Assembly: GCA_026995985.1 (NCBI GenBank)
Contig: JALWNF010000254.1
Coordinates: 1 to 9,193 of the forward strand
Source of the DNA: Campylobacteraceae bacterium
GTDB taxonomy: Bacteria; Campylobacterota; Campylobacteria; Campylobacterales; Sulfurovaceae
Length of the DNA stretch: 9,193 nucleotides
Reading direction: 5' to 3'
Shown one piece after another: positions 1 through 7,095 of the stretch (position 1 is the first letter of the stretch; every line of letters begins with the position of its first letter). Below the pieces are notes generated by a model. It ran no database searches and was not told the DNA's origin. It saw only the letters and a list, made by a program, of their open reading frames with translations. The position numbers and the translations under genes are program-made.

Positions 1-2690
1 AAGAAGCTAAGGCTTACTCGTTGGTTAATGGTAGCTAATATATTTACTCCTAATGTATTTTCCATTCCCTCACGCTCCAAAAGAGGGGTTACTTTACTTT
101 TGTTGTGATATTTACTATTTAGAGTAATTTGAAAAGGGTAAAGGTTGTATCCTATATTGAGTCTACTACTTATAAAATCATTATGGCTACTGTTATAGGC
201 TAGAGCAAAGTCCCAAAGGAGTTTAGAGTTACTGTTTTTTAGAGAGAGTTTAATATGTTTGTTGGTTTTAGTAGAATTATATTTCTCTTTAGTTACTGTT
301 ATGTTTGCTTTTAGCTTTTGATATAGTTTCCATTGGTAAGTAAGAGATAGCTCTTTTACATCTAGTGAACTTAAGTGCTTTCTCTTTACATTGGTTATAA
401 AGTGAATATGCTCATCGTTGTTTATTCTCTCATAAGCTTCGTTTACTAGAGAGGTTTGAGCTAAATGAACATCTTTTATAAGTTGTTGGTACTCTTTGCT
501 ATGAGGATTCTCTCTAAGTAGCTGTTGACTCCAACGTTGGGCTAGAGAGAGCTGTTTTAGTTGCATAGCAGAGACTACTGCAACTAATCCTACCTTTTTT
601 TGAAGTTGGCTATCTCTTTTTAGTAGTGCTAACTCTTGTTTGATTTCTCTTTTAAGACTTGGGTGAGTCTTTAAATTATCAAGTAGTAACCAGAGGTATG
701 ACTGGTGGGTTGCTACTCGTTTAGGTGCTAACTTAAATGCCTTTTTATAAGCTTTTAATGCGAGAGTAATTTTTTTGGTTTGAACGTAGTAATTGGCTAA
801 GAGTAGTTGATAGTTAATATTTTGACTAAATTTGTTTTTCTCTTTTGATTTTAGACTCTTTAGTACCTTTTGAAATTTTTTAAAATCTTTTTTGTCACTC
901 AAGTAGTATAGAAGTGCTAGTAGATTGTTACTATTGTTAGTTGCTCTATATGCTTTTATGTAGAGTCTATCTATCTTTTTGCTCTTATTGAGTCCTTTTT
1001 CTAAAGCTATTAACCGTTCATACCCTGTAGAGTTAAGCTGTTGTTTTTTCTCAAATCTCCAAAGTATCCTATATAAGTATGGGTAAGCTCTCTGTTGCCA
1101 TGCAAGGTCAACTAAGAGACGTTTATCTTTAAGTCTTTTATGGTCGTTTAACTCTTTTGTAAGTCTATAAGCTAAGGAGAACTCCTTAATAGCTAATGCT
1201 CTTTTAATTGCAATTCTTTGCAAAGTTGGTTCAATACCATATCTTCTTTTATACTCTTGATATAGTTTAATAGCTTTTTTAAAGTGGCTATTGTTAAAAC
1301 TAAAGTGAATAGTTGCACCATGAACTTCTCTGTTTTTAATATTTTTTAAAAGGGTAGAGAAATACTCCTCTGCCTTGTCCATCTCTCCTGTATACTCAAA
1401 GTACTCTATAAGTTTTTTAACAAAACTATAGTCTCCCTCTTCAACCTTTTTTTTATAGATTTCTCCTAAAATTTGGTATGCACTATCGAGTGTAGTATGC
1501 TCTAATATAAACTTTTCATATTTTACATCTCTATATTCCCTATAGCCTTTAGTGTTTAGTTTTGCAATCTTATTTACTTTGCCTAGCCACATTGAGAGCT
1601 GAATGCTTTTATCAAGATATTTCTGTTTATGAAAAGTCTCTTCAGCATAGTCTGAGATAGCTAGTGCAGGTTCTAACTTTGAATCATAAATAAGTGCATT
1701 GAGTGCTAAGTCAATACTCTTTTCATCAAACTTTGTAGTATACTCCTCAAATAGACTTTGAGAGAAGTAACTAGCTTCACTTAGTCGTCCCTGTTGTAGG
1801 AGAGTATTTATAATAGAGTAGATATCTGAGCTATCTATATTGTTGCTCTGGATATACTCCTCTATAAGACGTACAGAAGATACTCTAACTCCATTTTGTC
1901 CAAGAATATATAGGCTTATATAGAAGTATTTGCTTCTCTCCTTTTGAGTCTTTGCTTTTAAAAAGAGACTCTCTATTACATCATAAGCTCGTTCAAACTC
2001 TTTATGTTCAATTAAAGAGTTAATGGCATACTCTTGCAACTTTTTATCTATCTCTTTATAGTCAAGTAGTTTAATTAAGTGCTTGTAGGCATCTTCTTTG
2101 TACCCTAAATTGACTGCTAGATAGTAGCTTATCTTCTCTAGTTCATAATCAATAAGTTCAGGTTTCTCTTTCATTAAACTTTGTAAAGATATATATTTAA
2201 GATAGCTATAGTCAATATTTGTTGATTCTGCATAGAAAAAAAGATTATCTCTATCTTTTCCCATAAAATTATAATATCTAAGAAGTATCTCTTTAAGCTC
2301 TTTTAACTCTTTTTGTGTAGGATTTTGAAAATATAAATATTTTTTTAGTAGATACTCTGTCTTATAGAGCTTAGTTAATAGCTTTTTGTCTTTTACTTTT
2401 TTAAGCAATTCACTATTGAGTGCTAAAGCTTTTTGGATTTTACCCATATAGTCATACTTTTCAATAAGTAGCATTTTTAGTTTAACATTGTTAGGATAAT
2501 ATAGTAATAAGCTCTCTAAATAGTTAATAGAGAGGTTTGTATGTCCTTTAGAGTTCTCTAAAAACTCCTCAATATTATCTTTTGGAAAAAGTAGATACAA
2601 CACAAAGGCAAAGACAACAACAATTGCCCCAATCTCTTTAAGTGAAAGTATAGAGGTACTACTGTCGTGGTTATTTACACTTAAATACAA
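1..2690 (-). CDS. pelB: PelB-like exopolysaccharide export protein: membrane anchor, TPR superhelix and outer-membrane beta-barrel (3' end cut by the window edge)
   Basis: The frame is open without a stop from base 2690 to base 1, giving at least 896 residues. I start it at TTG (2690-2688), because an in-frame TAA lies at 2696-2694 and GGGG (2700-2697) sits 6 bases upstream. The first in-frame ATG comes only about 60 codons later, after the membrane segment. Residues 1-18 are polar, and a hydrophobic helix follows (about 20-36, IGAIVVVFAFVLYLLF). A long alpha-helical stretch (about 40-770) has TPR-like units, e.g. around 47-80 (with YLESLLLYYPNN) and around 620-660 (ALKAYKKAFKLAPK). From about 775 the sequence changes to alternating amphipathic strands rich in Tyr, Asn, Ser and Thr (e.g. 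RLNIGYNLYPFQITLNSKYH), as in an outer-membrane beta-barrel. This architecture and the position after pelA match PelB, whose TPRs bind PelA and whose barrel exports Pel. From memory, P. aeruginosa PelB is about 1,190 residues, so some 180-300 residues lie outside. Identity rests on architecture and context more than on motifs. Confidence 0.82.
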   Translation of the reverse strand, partial: MYLSVNNHDSSTSILSLKEIGAIVVVFAFVLYLLFPKDNIEEFLENSKGHTNLSINYLESLLLYYPNNVKLKMLLIEKYDYMGKIQKALALNSELLKKVKDKKLLTKLYKTEYLLKKYLYFQNPTQKELKELKEILLRYYNFMGKDRDNLFFYAESTNIDYSYLKYISLQSLMKEKPELIDYELEKISYYLAVNLGYKEDAYKHLIKLLDYKEIDKKLQEYAINSLIEHKEFERAYDVIESLFLKAKTQKERSKYFYISLYILGQNGVRVSSVRLIEEYIQSNNIDSSDIYSIINTLLQQGRLSEASYFSQSLFEEYTTKFDEKSIDLALNALIYDSKLEPALAISDYAEETFHKQKYLDKSIQLSMWLGKVNKIAKLNTKGYREYRDVKYEKFILEHTTLDSAYQILGEIYKKKVEEGDYSFVKKLIEYFEYTGEMDKAEEYFSTLLKNIKNREVHGATIHFSFNNSHFKKAIKLYQEYKRRYGIEPTLQRIAIKRALAIKEFSLAYRLTKELNDHKRLKDKRLLVDLAWQQRAYPYLYRILWRFEKKQQLNSTGYERLIALEKGLNKSKKIDRLYIKAYRATNNSNNLLALLYYLSDKKDFKKFQKVLKSLKSKEKNKFSQNINYQLLLANYYVQTKKITLALKAYKKAFKLAPKRVATHQSYLWLLLDNLKTHPSLKREIKQELALLKRDSQLQKKVGLVAVVSAMQLKQLSLAQRWSQQLLRENPHSKEYQQLIKDVHLAQTSLVNEAYERINNDEHIHFITNVKRKHLSSLDVKELSLTYQWKLYQKLKANITVTKEKYNSTKTNKHIKLSLKNSNSKLLWDFALAYNSSHNDFISSRLNIGYNLYPFQITLNSKYHNKSKVTPLLEREGMENTLGVNILATINQRVSLSF

Positions 2691-5394
2691 CAGTTACCCC
2701 TTTTTTACTCTTAGAACTTAGTGAGAGTATGTTTCGTTTTTGTCTACTTTTTACTATAATATCGGTTTTAAAGCTACACCCATTTGGTAGGTAGAAGTTT
2801 GCCTCTATTGGCATATTTGCTCTAAGCTCAAAACGGTTTTTATCTACTTTACTTACCCAACCATTAGAGTCAATAAGATAGGGCAATGAGATTTTTTTGG
2901 CTAAGATAATTTTGTACTCTCCACTACTATCTAAAATAACATAAGTAGAGTTGTTATCAAAGTTAAACCCTGCTACACCTTTGCTTCTTTTCATATCAAT
3001 AGAGATTTTTCTGTCAAAGCGAACGGTACGCATAAAGCCCTTGTTTCTTAACTCATAACCACCATCTATCTTAGCAATAGCAGTTCTATAGAAGCCTTGC
3101 CCCTTTTTGATATATTGTGATGCATATAGTTTAGATGTCTTCTGTTTTACCACCCACTCATATACCTTTTTAAGTGCATTAAATGAAGCAACTCTTGAAG
3201 CGGCATAGAGGTGGTAGTAGAGATTAATCGGTTTTAGTCTATAGGGTCTATTTGTCATCTTATAGGTCTCAATGACATTTCTAAAGCCCCAAAATGGACC
3301 ATGCCAATCGTGGGTATAGACATTCTCGTTCTGTTGACCTGTATAGATTTGCCAATACTCCCCACGCTCTAGTCCAAAAGGGGCAATATAGGCTAGGGTA
3401 GGGTGTTTTTTCTGTATGGTAGTATCTCCTCCATTGAGTGTAATAATTCCGTGCTTTTCAGTATACTCTAGAATCTCTCTTGTTGGTTGACAATCTCCTG
3501 ACCAAAACAGAATACGCTCTTTTTGTTTGTTTTTAGGAGCAAGATTTAGTACATAGTCTATACTATCAATAGTCTCTTTTTTTAGTGAAAAGTAGTAACC
3601 CTTAAGAGGTAGGTGAAAATGCTTTCCAACTTCTGGTGGAGCATTTTTAGGAAGTACCACCTTTGCCCAAAAGAAAGGGTGAGAGAGGGTGTGACTTGCA
3701 GGTTCTATCCATGGTAGTTTGTAGAGCTCTTTTGCCATCTCTTCACCACGTTTTCTATATTGAGGAAAGAGATGAGTTAATTCACCTTGAATAATAGATA
3801 CTGTATGAGGAAGTTTATACTTTTTATAAATCTGTTCAACCATATAGTCAATAGAGAGCTTTTTGGGGTCGGTACGCACAGGCTCTACAAAACCATCTCC
3901 ATCAATATGAATAAAGAGTATTCGTCTACCTGCCTCTGTTGTTGGGTCAGGCATAGGAATATCCTCTAAGCGTAGAGCCTCTTTTAGAAACTTAAAAGGG
4001 TTAATACTCCAGTAGTTAGTGTTGTCAATATCTGTTAAGAAACTACTACTAAGAGCATATCCACCCCAAGGGGTAATGGCTATGGGTTGGCTCTTTTGTC
4101 CATTTGGGTAAGTTGTCTCTACAATGGCTTTTGAGTCTGCCCCTTTTATAAGTGTTGATTCAAAATTGACTGAAGCAGGTATCTCATAGGGTTTATACCC
4201 ATTGTGATAGTTAGTTTTGACATTAGAGGTAAGTTGATTTCTATTTTTCTCAACTCTTAAACCAAAACTTTTTAGATTTTGGTTATTTTGTTCAAAGATA
4301 AAGCTATTAAAAAAGAGTATCTTTACTCCTTTTGCTTTAACTCTTTTACTCCACTCATAGATTCTATCATCATTTTTAGTCTGCCCATTTGACCAAACTA
4401 TTACAGCATGGTATCGGTCTTTAACACTTTTAGGAAGCTCTTGAGTAGATATATCATAAAGCTTAGGAATATACCCAAAATGCTCAATAGGCATAGAGAT
4501 AGAGAGGTGAACATCGGAGTAGATAGAGTTATGCTCTTTAAAAGCAGAGGCGTTAAACAGTATAAGTATATTTCGTCGAATACGCTCTACTTCACATTCA
4601 CCTTGCTCTTGTAAAAGTCCATCAGTAACATAAGGAGTAATACCAAGCTTTTTAATCTTTTTAGCTATTGCTACTCTCTCTTTTGTTGAACCATTACTAT
4701 AGTCAATAGAGATAGCATCTAAACCATACTTTTTTACCTTTTTAAGTTGAGATAAAAGCCACTTATGGTCAGATTTAGGGACATTAATATAGCTTTTAGT
4801 AGCATGATCATAACGAGATATTAGACTCTCAGCAACTACAGCAGATATATCATTGTGAATCTTATCTAGTAGTTCAAAACCACGATTTAAAATAAGTTTT
4901 GATTTTGGATACTTTTTATGAAGTCTATGAACAATCTCAATTAATGCTTTTTGTTGCTCCTTAAAGAGCTTTTTATCTTTTGCTGTTACATGGTAAGCGT
5001 CCATTGTGTCTAAAAAGAAGTTTCTGTAACCCTTTTTGTAAAGTGTTGCAACACGCTCAAAGATAAACTCTTGATACTTCCTATTACGCAAATCTGCAAT
5101 TAAAGAGTCCCATGTTCTGTTTTTAGAGATAATCCACGATTTTTTGTAAGGAGTTTTGGTCTCTCTCCAAGGCTCAATCTCTCCTATACTTACATAGGCT
5201 ACCATCTTTTTAGGGTAGCGAATAGCATAAATATTATCTATAGTATCAGCCTCAACTACTACTTTATCGTAGAAGTTAATAAATGTGTCATCAATATTTT
5301 TACTATAGATAAATGCATAACGATTGTTAGCAAAAAGTCCTGAGAGGAGTAGTAAAAGGAGTACTACAACTCTACTGCAACATAAATGTTTGAT
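2671..5394 (-). CDS. pelA: PelA-like bifunctional periplasmic enzyme: GH114-type glycoside hydrolase plus polysaccharide deacetylase, apparent ATC start
   Basis: Taken from ATC at 5394 the protein is 907 residues; the first in-frame ATG (5205) would give 844. The longer start is chosen because the 63 extra codons encode a signal peptide (basic start, VVVLLLLLL core, likely cleavage after GLFA) and the first strand of the hydrolase barrel (KVVVEAD). They are preceded by AGGAG 7 bases upstream. Residue numbers below are for the 907-residue form. The GH114-like domain spans about 25-265 and carries FLDTMD (Asp129, Asp132) and VVAESL, whose Glu189 is the likely catalytic acid. A middle alpha/beta region follows (about 270-480). 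The deacetylase domain begins with HIDGDGF (Asp498, Asp500) and has HTLSH (His568, His572) as the metal-binding motif, SGDCQP, and NLYYH (His728). A beta-rich C-terminal domain covers about 770-907. In P. aeruginosa, PelA hydrolyses and partly deacetylates the GalNAc/GlcNAc-type Pel polymer in the periplasm and binds PelB. All expected catalytic motifs are present, so both activities are probably retained. Identification is firm; the start is unusual. Confidence 0.93.
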   Translation of the reverse strand: MKHLCCSRVVVLLLLLLSGLFANNRYAFIYSKNIDDTFINFYDKVVVEADTIDNIYAIRYPKKMVAYVSIGEIEPWRETKTPYKKSWIISKNRTWDSLIADLRNRKYQEFIFERVATLYKKGYRNFFLDTMDAYHVTAKDKKLFKEQQKALIEIVHRLHKKYPKSKLILNRGFELLDKIHNDISAVVAESLISRYDHATKSYINVPKSDHKWLLSQLKKVKKYGLDAISIDYSNGSTKERVAIAKKIKKLGITPYVTDGLLQEQGECEVERIRRNILILFNASAFKEHNSIYSDVHLSISMPIEHFGYIPKLYDISTQELPKSVKDRYHAVIVWSNGQTKNDDRIYEWSKRVKAKGVKILFFNSFIFEQNNQNLKSFGLRVEKNRNQLTSNVKTNYHNGYKPYEIPASVNFESTLIKGADSKAIVETTYPNGQKSQPIAITPWGGYALSSSFLTDIDNTNYWSINPFKFLKEALRLEDIPMPDPTTEAGRRILFIHIDGDGFVEPVRTDPKKLSIDYMVEQIYKKYKLPHTVSIIQGELTHLFPQYRKRGEEMAKELYKLPWIEPASHTLSHPFFWAKVVLPKNAPPEVGKHFHLPLKGYYFSLKKETIDSIDYVLNLAPKNKQKERILFWSGDCQPTREILEYTEKHGIITLNGGDTTIQKKHPTLAYIAPFGLERGEYWQIYTGQQNENVYTHDWHGPFWGFRNVIETYKMTNRPYRLKPINLYYHLYAASRVASFNALKKVYEWVVKQKTSKLYASQYIKKGQGFYRTAIAKIDGGYELRNKGFMRTVRFDRKISIDMKRSKGVAGFNFDNNSTYVILDSSGEYKIILAKKISLPYLIDSNGWVSKVDKNRFELRANMPIEANFYLPNGCSFKTDIIVKSRQKRNILSLSSKSKKGVTVVFKCK
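2697..2706 (-). promoter_or_regulatory. Ribosome binding site that decides the pelB TTG start
   Basis: On the minus strand AAAAAAGGGG ends 6 bases before TTG (2690-2688). It lies within the last codons of pelA, so pelB initiation would be coupled to translation of pelA. The only other start-like codon in the open stretch is CTG (2693-2691), directly before the TTG. Confidence 0.55.
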
Positions 5395-6772
5395 AGTCTA
5401 ACTCCTGTAAAATTTTATTTAATGTACGAATAGAACTTACAAATAGAATAAGTAGTGCAACACTATACCCATAACCATAAAAGTAAGGTCCAAGCTGAAT
5501 ACTTACCCATGTAAGCAGAGCATTTAGTAGAACAAACGCCAAAGTATAAACTAGTGCCTCTTTTTGTCTGTCAAGATAGTAGAGATAAGCTAAAATAGAC
5601 ATAAACCCAAGCTGTAACTGAACACCAATAACATCTACATAAAAGAGAGGTAGGTAGAGTTTTGGTAGTACAAATAATTCAAAAATGGTCTCAGCACTTA
5701 AAAAGAGTAAAATGTTGAACATTCCTTGAACAAAGAGAACCTCTTGAGTGGAGCGTTTTACTGCATCTATCATCTTTTGTTTATGGTATTTTATTTGGCT
5801 CAATGCACTATGTTTATTGATGGCTCTATAGAACTTCTCATAATGTTTTGCAAAGTCAACCTCTAATCTAAAGAAGAAGATAGCCATACCAGGAATAATC
5901 GATAGATATGCTAAGAAGATAGGAAAATCGTAAACCATAGAGGCGTGAAGTTTACCAATAACCACATACCCTACAATAGGAGAGAACCAAAAGATAACCT
6001 TGTCGACCCAAATGGCAATGTTGTAGAGCATTCCTGAAAAGCCTAATTTCCAATAGAACTTACCATAGCTATTTTGAAAAGCATCAAAACGAATAAATCG
6101 ATTGTTAGCTCTATTATAAGATGGATAGTAGTAGATAATTCCTAAAAATAGTAAAATAAATAGTAGAGAGTTACCAATAATAAAAGCAATAAGAAGACCT
6201 AAAATTCCAAAATCTTTAAGAAAATAGGCAACAAGGTAGATAAGAGCATATCCTGCAAGATAGAAGAGAATAACATGTTTATAGAGTTTGAGACTTGCAG
6301 CTAAAATATTGGCAATCCAAACACAAGAGAGGACAACAAATAGAGTAACATAGAGTAGAACAAAAAAGTTACTCTGTGTATCAAAGAGAAAAATTGCCAA
6401 GGGTAGGGCGATAACTAATCCTCCAATAATGGTAAGAATAATCATTCCCAAAAAGTTTGGCAAGATGAGGTAGTGCCTCTTCTCATACATTCTATCGGCA
6501 ATAAAACGGGTAAATGGAAGTTGGAAAAACCCTGTATAGACCGAGCTTAGAGCCAAAGCAGAGACATAGGTAACCGAAGCTTTTAACATGGTTTGAGTAG
6601 GGTCTTGTGTATGATATAGGTAGATATTTGCAAGACCAATCCCCAAGATAATAATCATCGAGATAACCCAAGGACCGGAACTTAAAACTGCTGAGTACCC
6701 AAAGGCTTTAAAGACAGATATTAGGGTTCTCTCTTTTAAAATCTGCTTTAGCTCGAAACCTATTCCTGCCAT
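5372..6772 (-). CDS. pelG: PelG, polytopic inner-membrane protein for Pel polysaccharide synthesis/transport
   Basis: The protein has 466 residues and opens with MAGIGFELKQILKERTL, the characteristic PelG N-terminus. About 12 hydrophobic segments follow, roughly at 26-52, 66-86, 104-130, 135-158, 167-185, 188-214, 244-265, 280-300, 345-365, 380-399, 406-425 and 433-448. A charged loop at about 302-343 separates the two halves. The length fits the family (about 450-460 residues, from memory). PelG belongs to the MOP-flippase-like membrane proteins and in P. aeruginosa works with PelD, PelE and the transferase PelF in an inner-membrane synthase/translocation complex. The ATG (6772) has AAGGA 6 bases upstream (AAGGATAACTC before ATG). 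The 3' end overlaps the deduced pelA start by 23 bases. Upstream is the AT-rich region shared with the divergent hydrolase gene, so pelG may have its own promoter. Identification is firm. Confidence 0.95.
   Translation of the reverse strand: MAGIGFELKQILKERTLISVFKAFGYSAVLSSGPWVISMIIILGIGLANIYLYHTQDPTQTMLKASVTYVSALALSSVYTGFFQLPFTRFIADRMYEKRHYLILPNFLGMIILTIIGGLVIALPLAIFLFDTQSNFFVLLYVTLFVVLSCVWIANILAASLKLYKHVILFYLAGYALIYLVAYFLKDFGILGLLIAFIIGNSLLFILLFLGIIYYYPSYNRANNRFIRFDAFQNSYGKFYWKLGFSGMLYNIAIWVDKVIFWFSPIVGYVVIGKLHASMVYDFPIFLAYLSIIPGMAIFFFRLEVDFAKHYEKFYRAINKHSALSQIKYHKQKMIDAVKRSTQEVLFVQGMFNILLFLSAETIFELFVLPKLYLPLFYVDVIGVQLQLGFMSILAYLYYLDRQKEALVYTLAFVLLNALLTWVSIQLGPYFYGYGYSVALLILFVSSIRTLNKILQELDYQTFMLQ
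5402..5406 (-). promoter_or_regulatory. Shine-Dalgarno site placing the pelA start at ATC
   Basis: AGGAG on the minus strand (5406-5402) is followed by a 7-base spacer and ATC (5394-5392), which opens directly into the signal peptide. An in-frame TAG at 5400-5398 prevents any start further upstream. The site lies inside the last codons of pelG, so ribosomes finishing pelG would be close by. Confidence 0.6.
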
Positions 6773-6788
6773 GAGTTATCCTTAAGCC

Positions 6789-6822
6789 TTATATAGTTAT
6801 TTTTTTTATTTTATATAGTTAT
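6789..6822. repeat. 12-bp direct repeat upstream of pelG
   Basis: TTATATAGTTAT occurs exactly at 6789-6800 and again at 6811-6822, 22 bases start to start, about two helical turns. On the pelG sense strand the unit reads ATAACTATATAA and overlaps candidate -10 elements, the nearer copy ending 17 bases before the pelG ATG. It could be an operator for a dimeric regulator or a duplicated promoter element. Given the base composition, a chance repeat cannot be excluded. Confidence 0.45.
6810..6815 (-). promoter_or_regulatory. Candidate -10 element for pelG
   Basis: TATAAA (within TATATAAAAT on the minus strand) lies about 38 bases before the pelG start, giving a plausible leader of about 30 bases. 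No good -35 is visible, which is common for sigma70 promoters in Campylobacterota. Many A/T hexamers occur here, so the exact site is uncertain. Confidence 0.3.
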
Positions 6823-6964
6823 ACTTAATTTTTAAATAAAATTTTAATTTCTTAGTTTATATATAGATTTTTTTCAAAACTTTGTAACATGGGGAGTAGA
6901 GAGATATATTTTTTTGTTAGAAAATATCCTAAAAAATACAATTTTTATTTTAAAGTATAGTTCT

Positions 6965-6970
6965 TATAAT
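6965..6970 (+). promoter_or_regulatory. Candidate distal -10 element (TATAAT) for the MBL hydrolase gene
   Basis: A perfect TATAAT sits in CTTATAATGTG on the plus strand, with only a T-rich tract (6942-6947) at the -35 position. Transcription from here would give a leader of about 120 bases before the hydrolase gene. It competes with the TATAAT at 7058-7063. Confidence 0.3.
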
Positions 6971-7057
6971 GTGATGAGTATAGTAAAGATAAGGTACGCT
7001 TTGCTCTTTTAGATTTTTTTTATTATTTATTATGTATAACTTTTAGTTAATAGTAAA

Positions 7058-7063
7058 TATAAT
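7058..7063 (+). promoter_or_regulatory. Candidate proximal -10 element (TATAAT) for the MBL hydrolase gene
   Basis: A perfect TATAAT lies 33 bases before the ATG, so a transcript would start near 7070 with a leader of about 25 bases that includes AAGGA (7083-7087). There is no convincing -35. The position suits a promoter dedicated to this gene. Confidence 0.4.
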
Positions 7064-7095
7064 CAAATTATTAATTTAAAAAAAGGAAATAACTT

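Larger units (their letters stand above)
6773..7095. other. Divergent, extremely AT-rich intergenic region between pelG and the MBL hydrolase gene
   Basis: This 323-base gap separates the starts of pelG (minus) and the hydrolase gene (plus). It is markedly richer in A/T than the flanking genes and contains an A/T homopolymer run (T8 at 7014-7021). It holds ribosome binding sites for both genes (AAGGA in each case), candidate -10 boxes on both strands and a 12-bp direct repeat near pelG. No tRNA, clear rho-independent terminator or convincing small gene is visible. It is the most likely place for control of pelG-pelA-pelB. Confidence 0.75.

Noticed and set aside
3787..4614. Small plus-strand reading frames at 3787-3969 and 4408-4614
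   Set aside because: They lie antisense within pelA, match no recognisable family and are shadows of its codon pattern.
2671..5205. pelA starting at the first ATG (5205), giving 844 residues
   Set aside because: This start removes the signal peptide and the first strand of the hydrolase barrel, and it has no good ribosome site, whereas the upstream codons are clearly coding.
6889..6960. A 23-codon plus-strand frame starting at ATG 6889
   Set aside because: It has no clear ribosome site, low-complexity A/T-driven composition and no sign of conservation that can be judged here.
6981..7021. Possible rho-independent terminator before the T8 run (hairpin around AAAGA...TCTTT)
   Set aside because: The stem has only about 5 A/T-rich pairs with a large loop, and it would lie upstream of the hydrolase gene with no gene to terminate.
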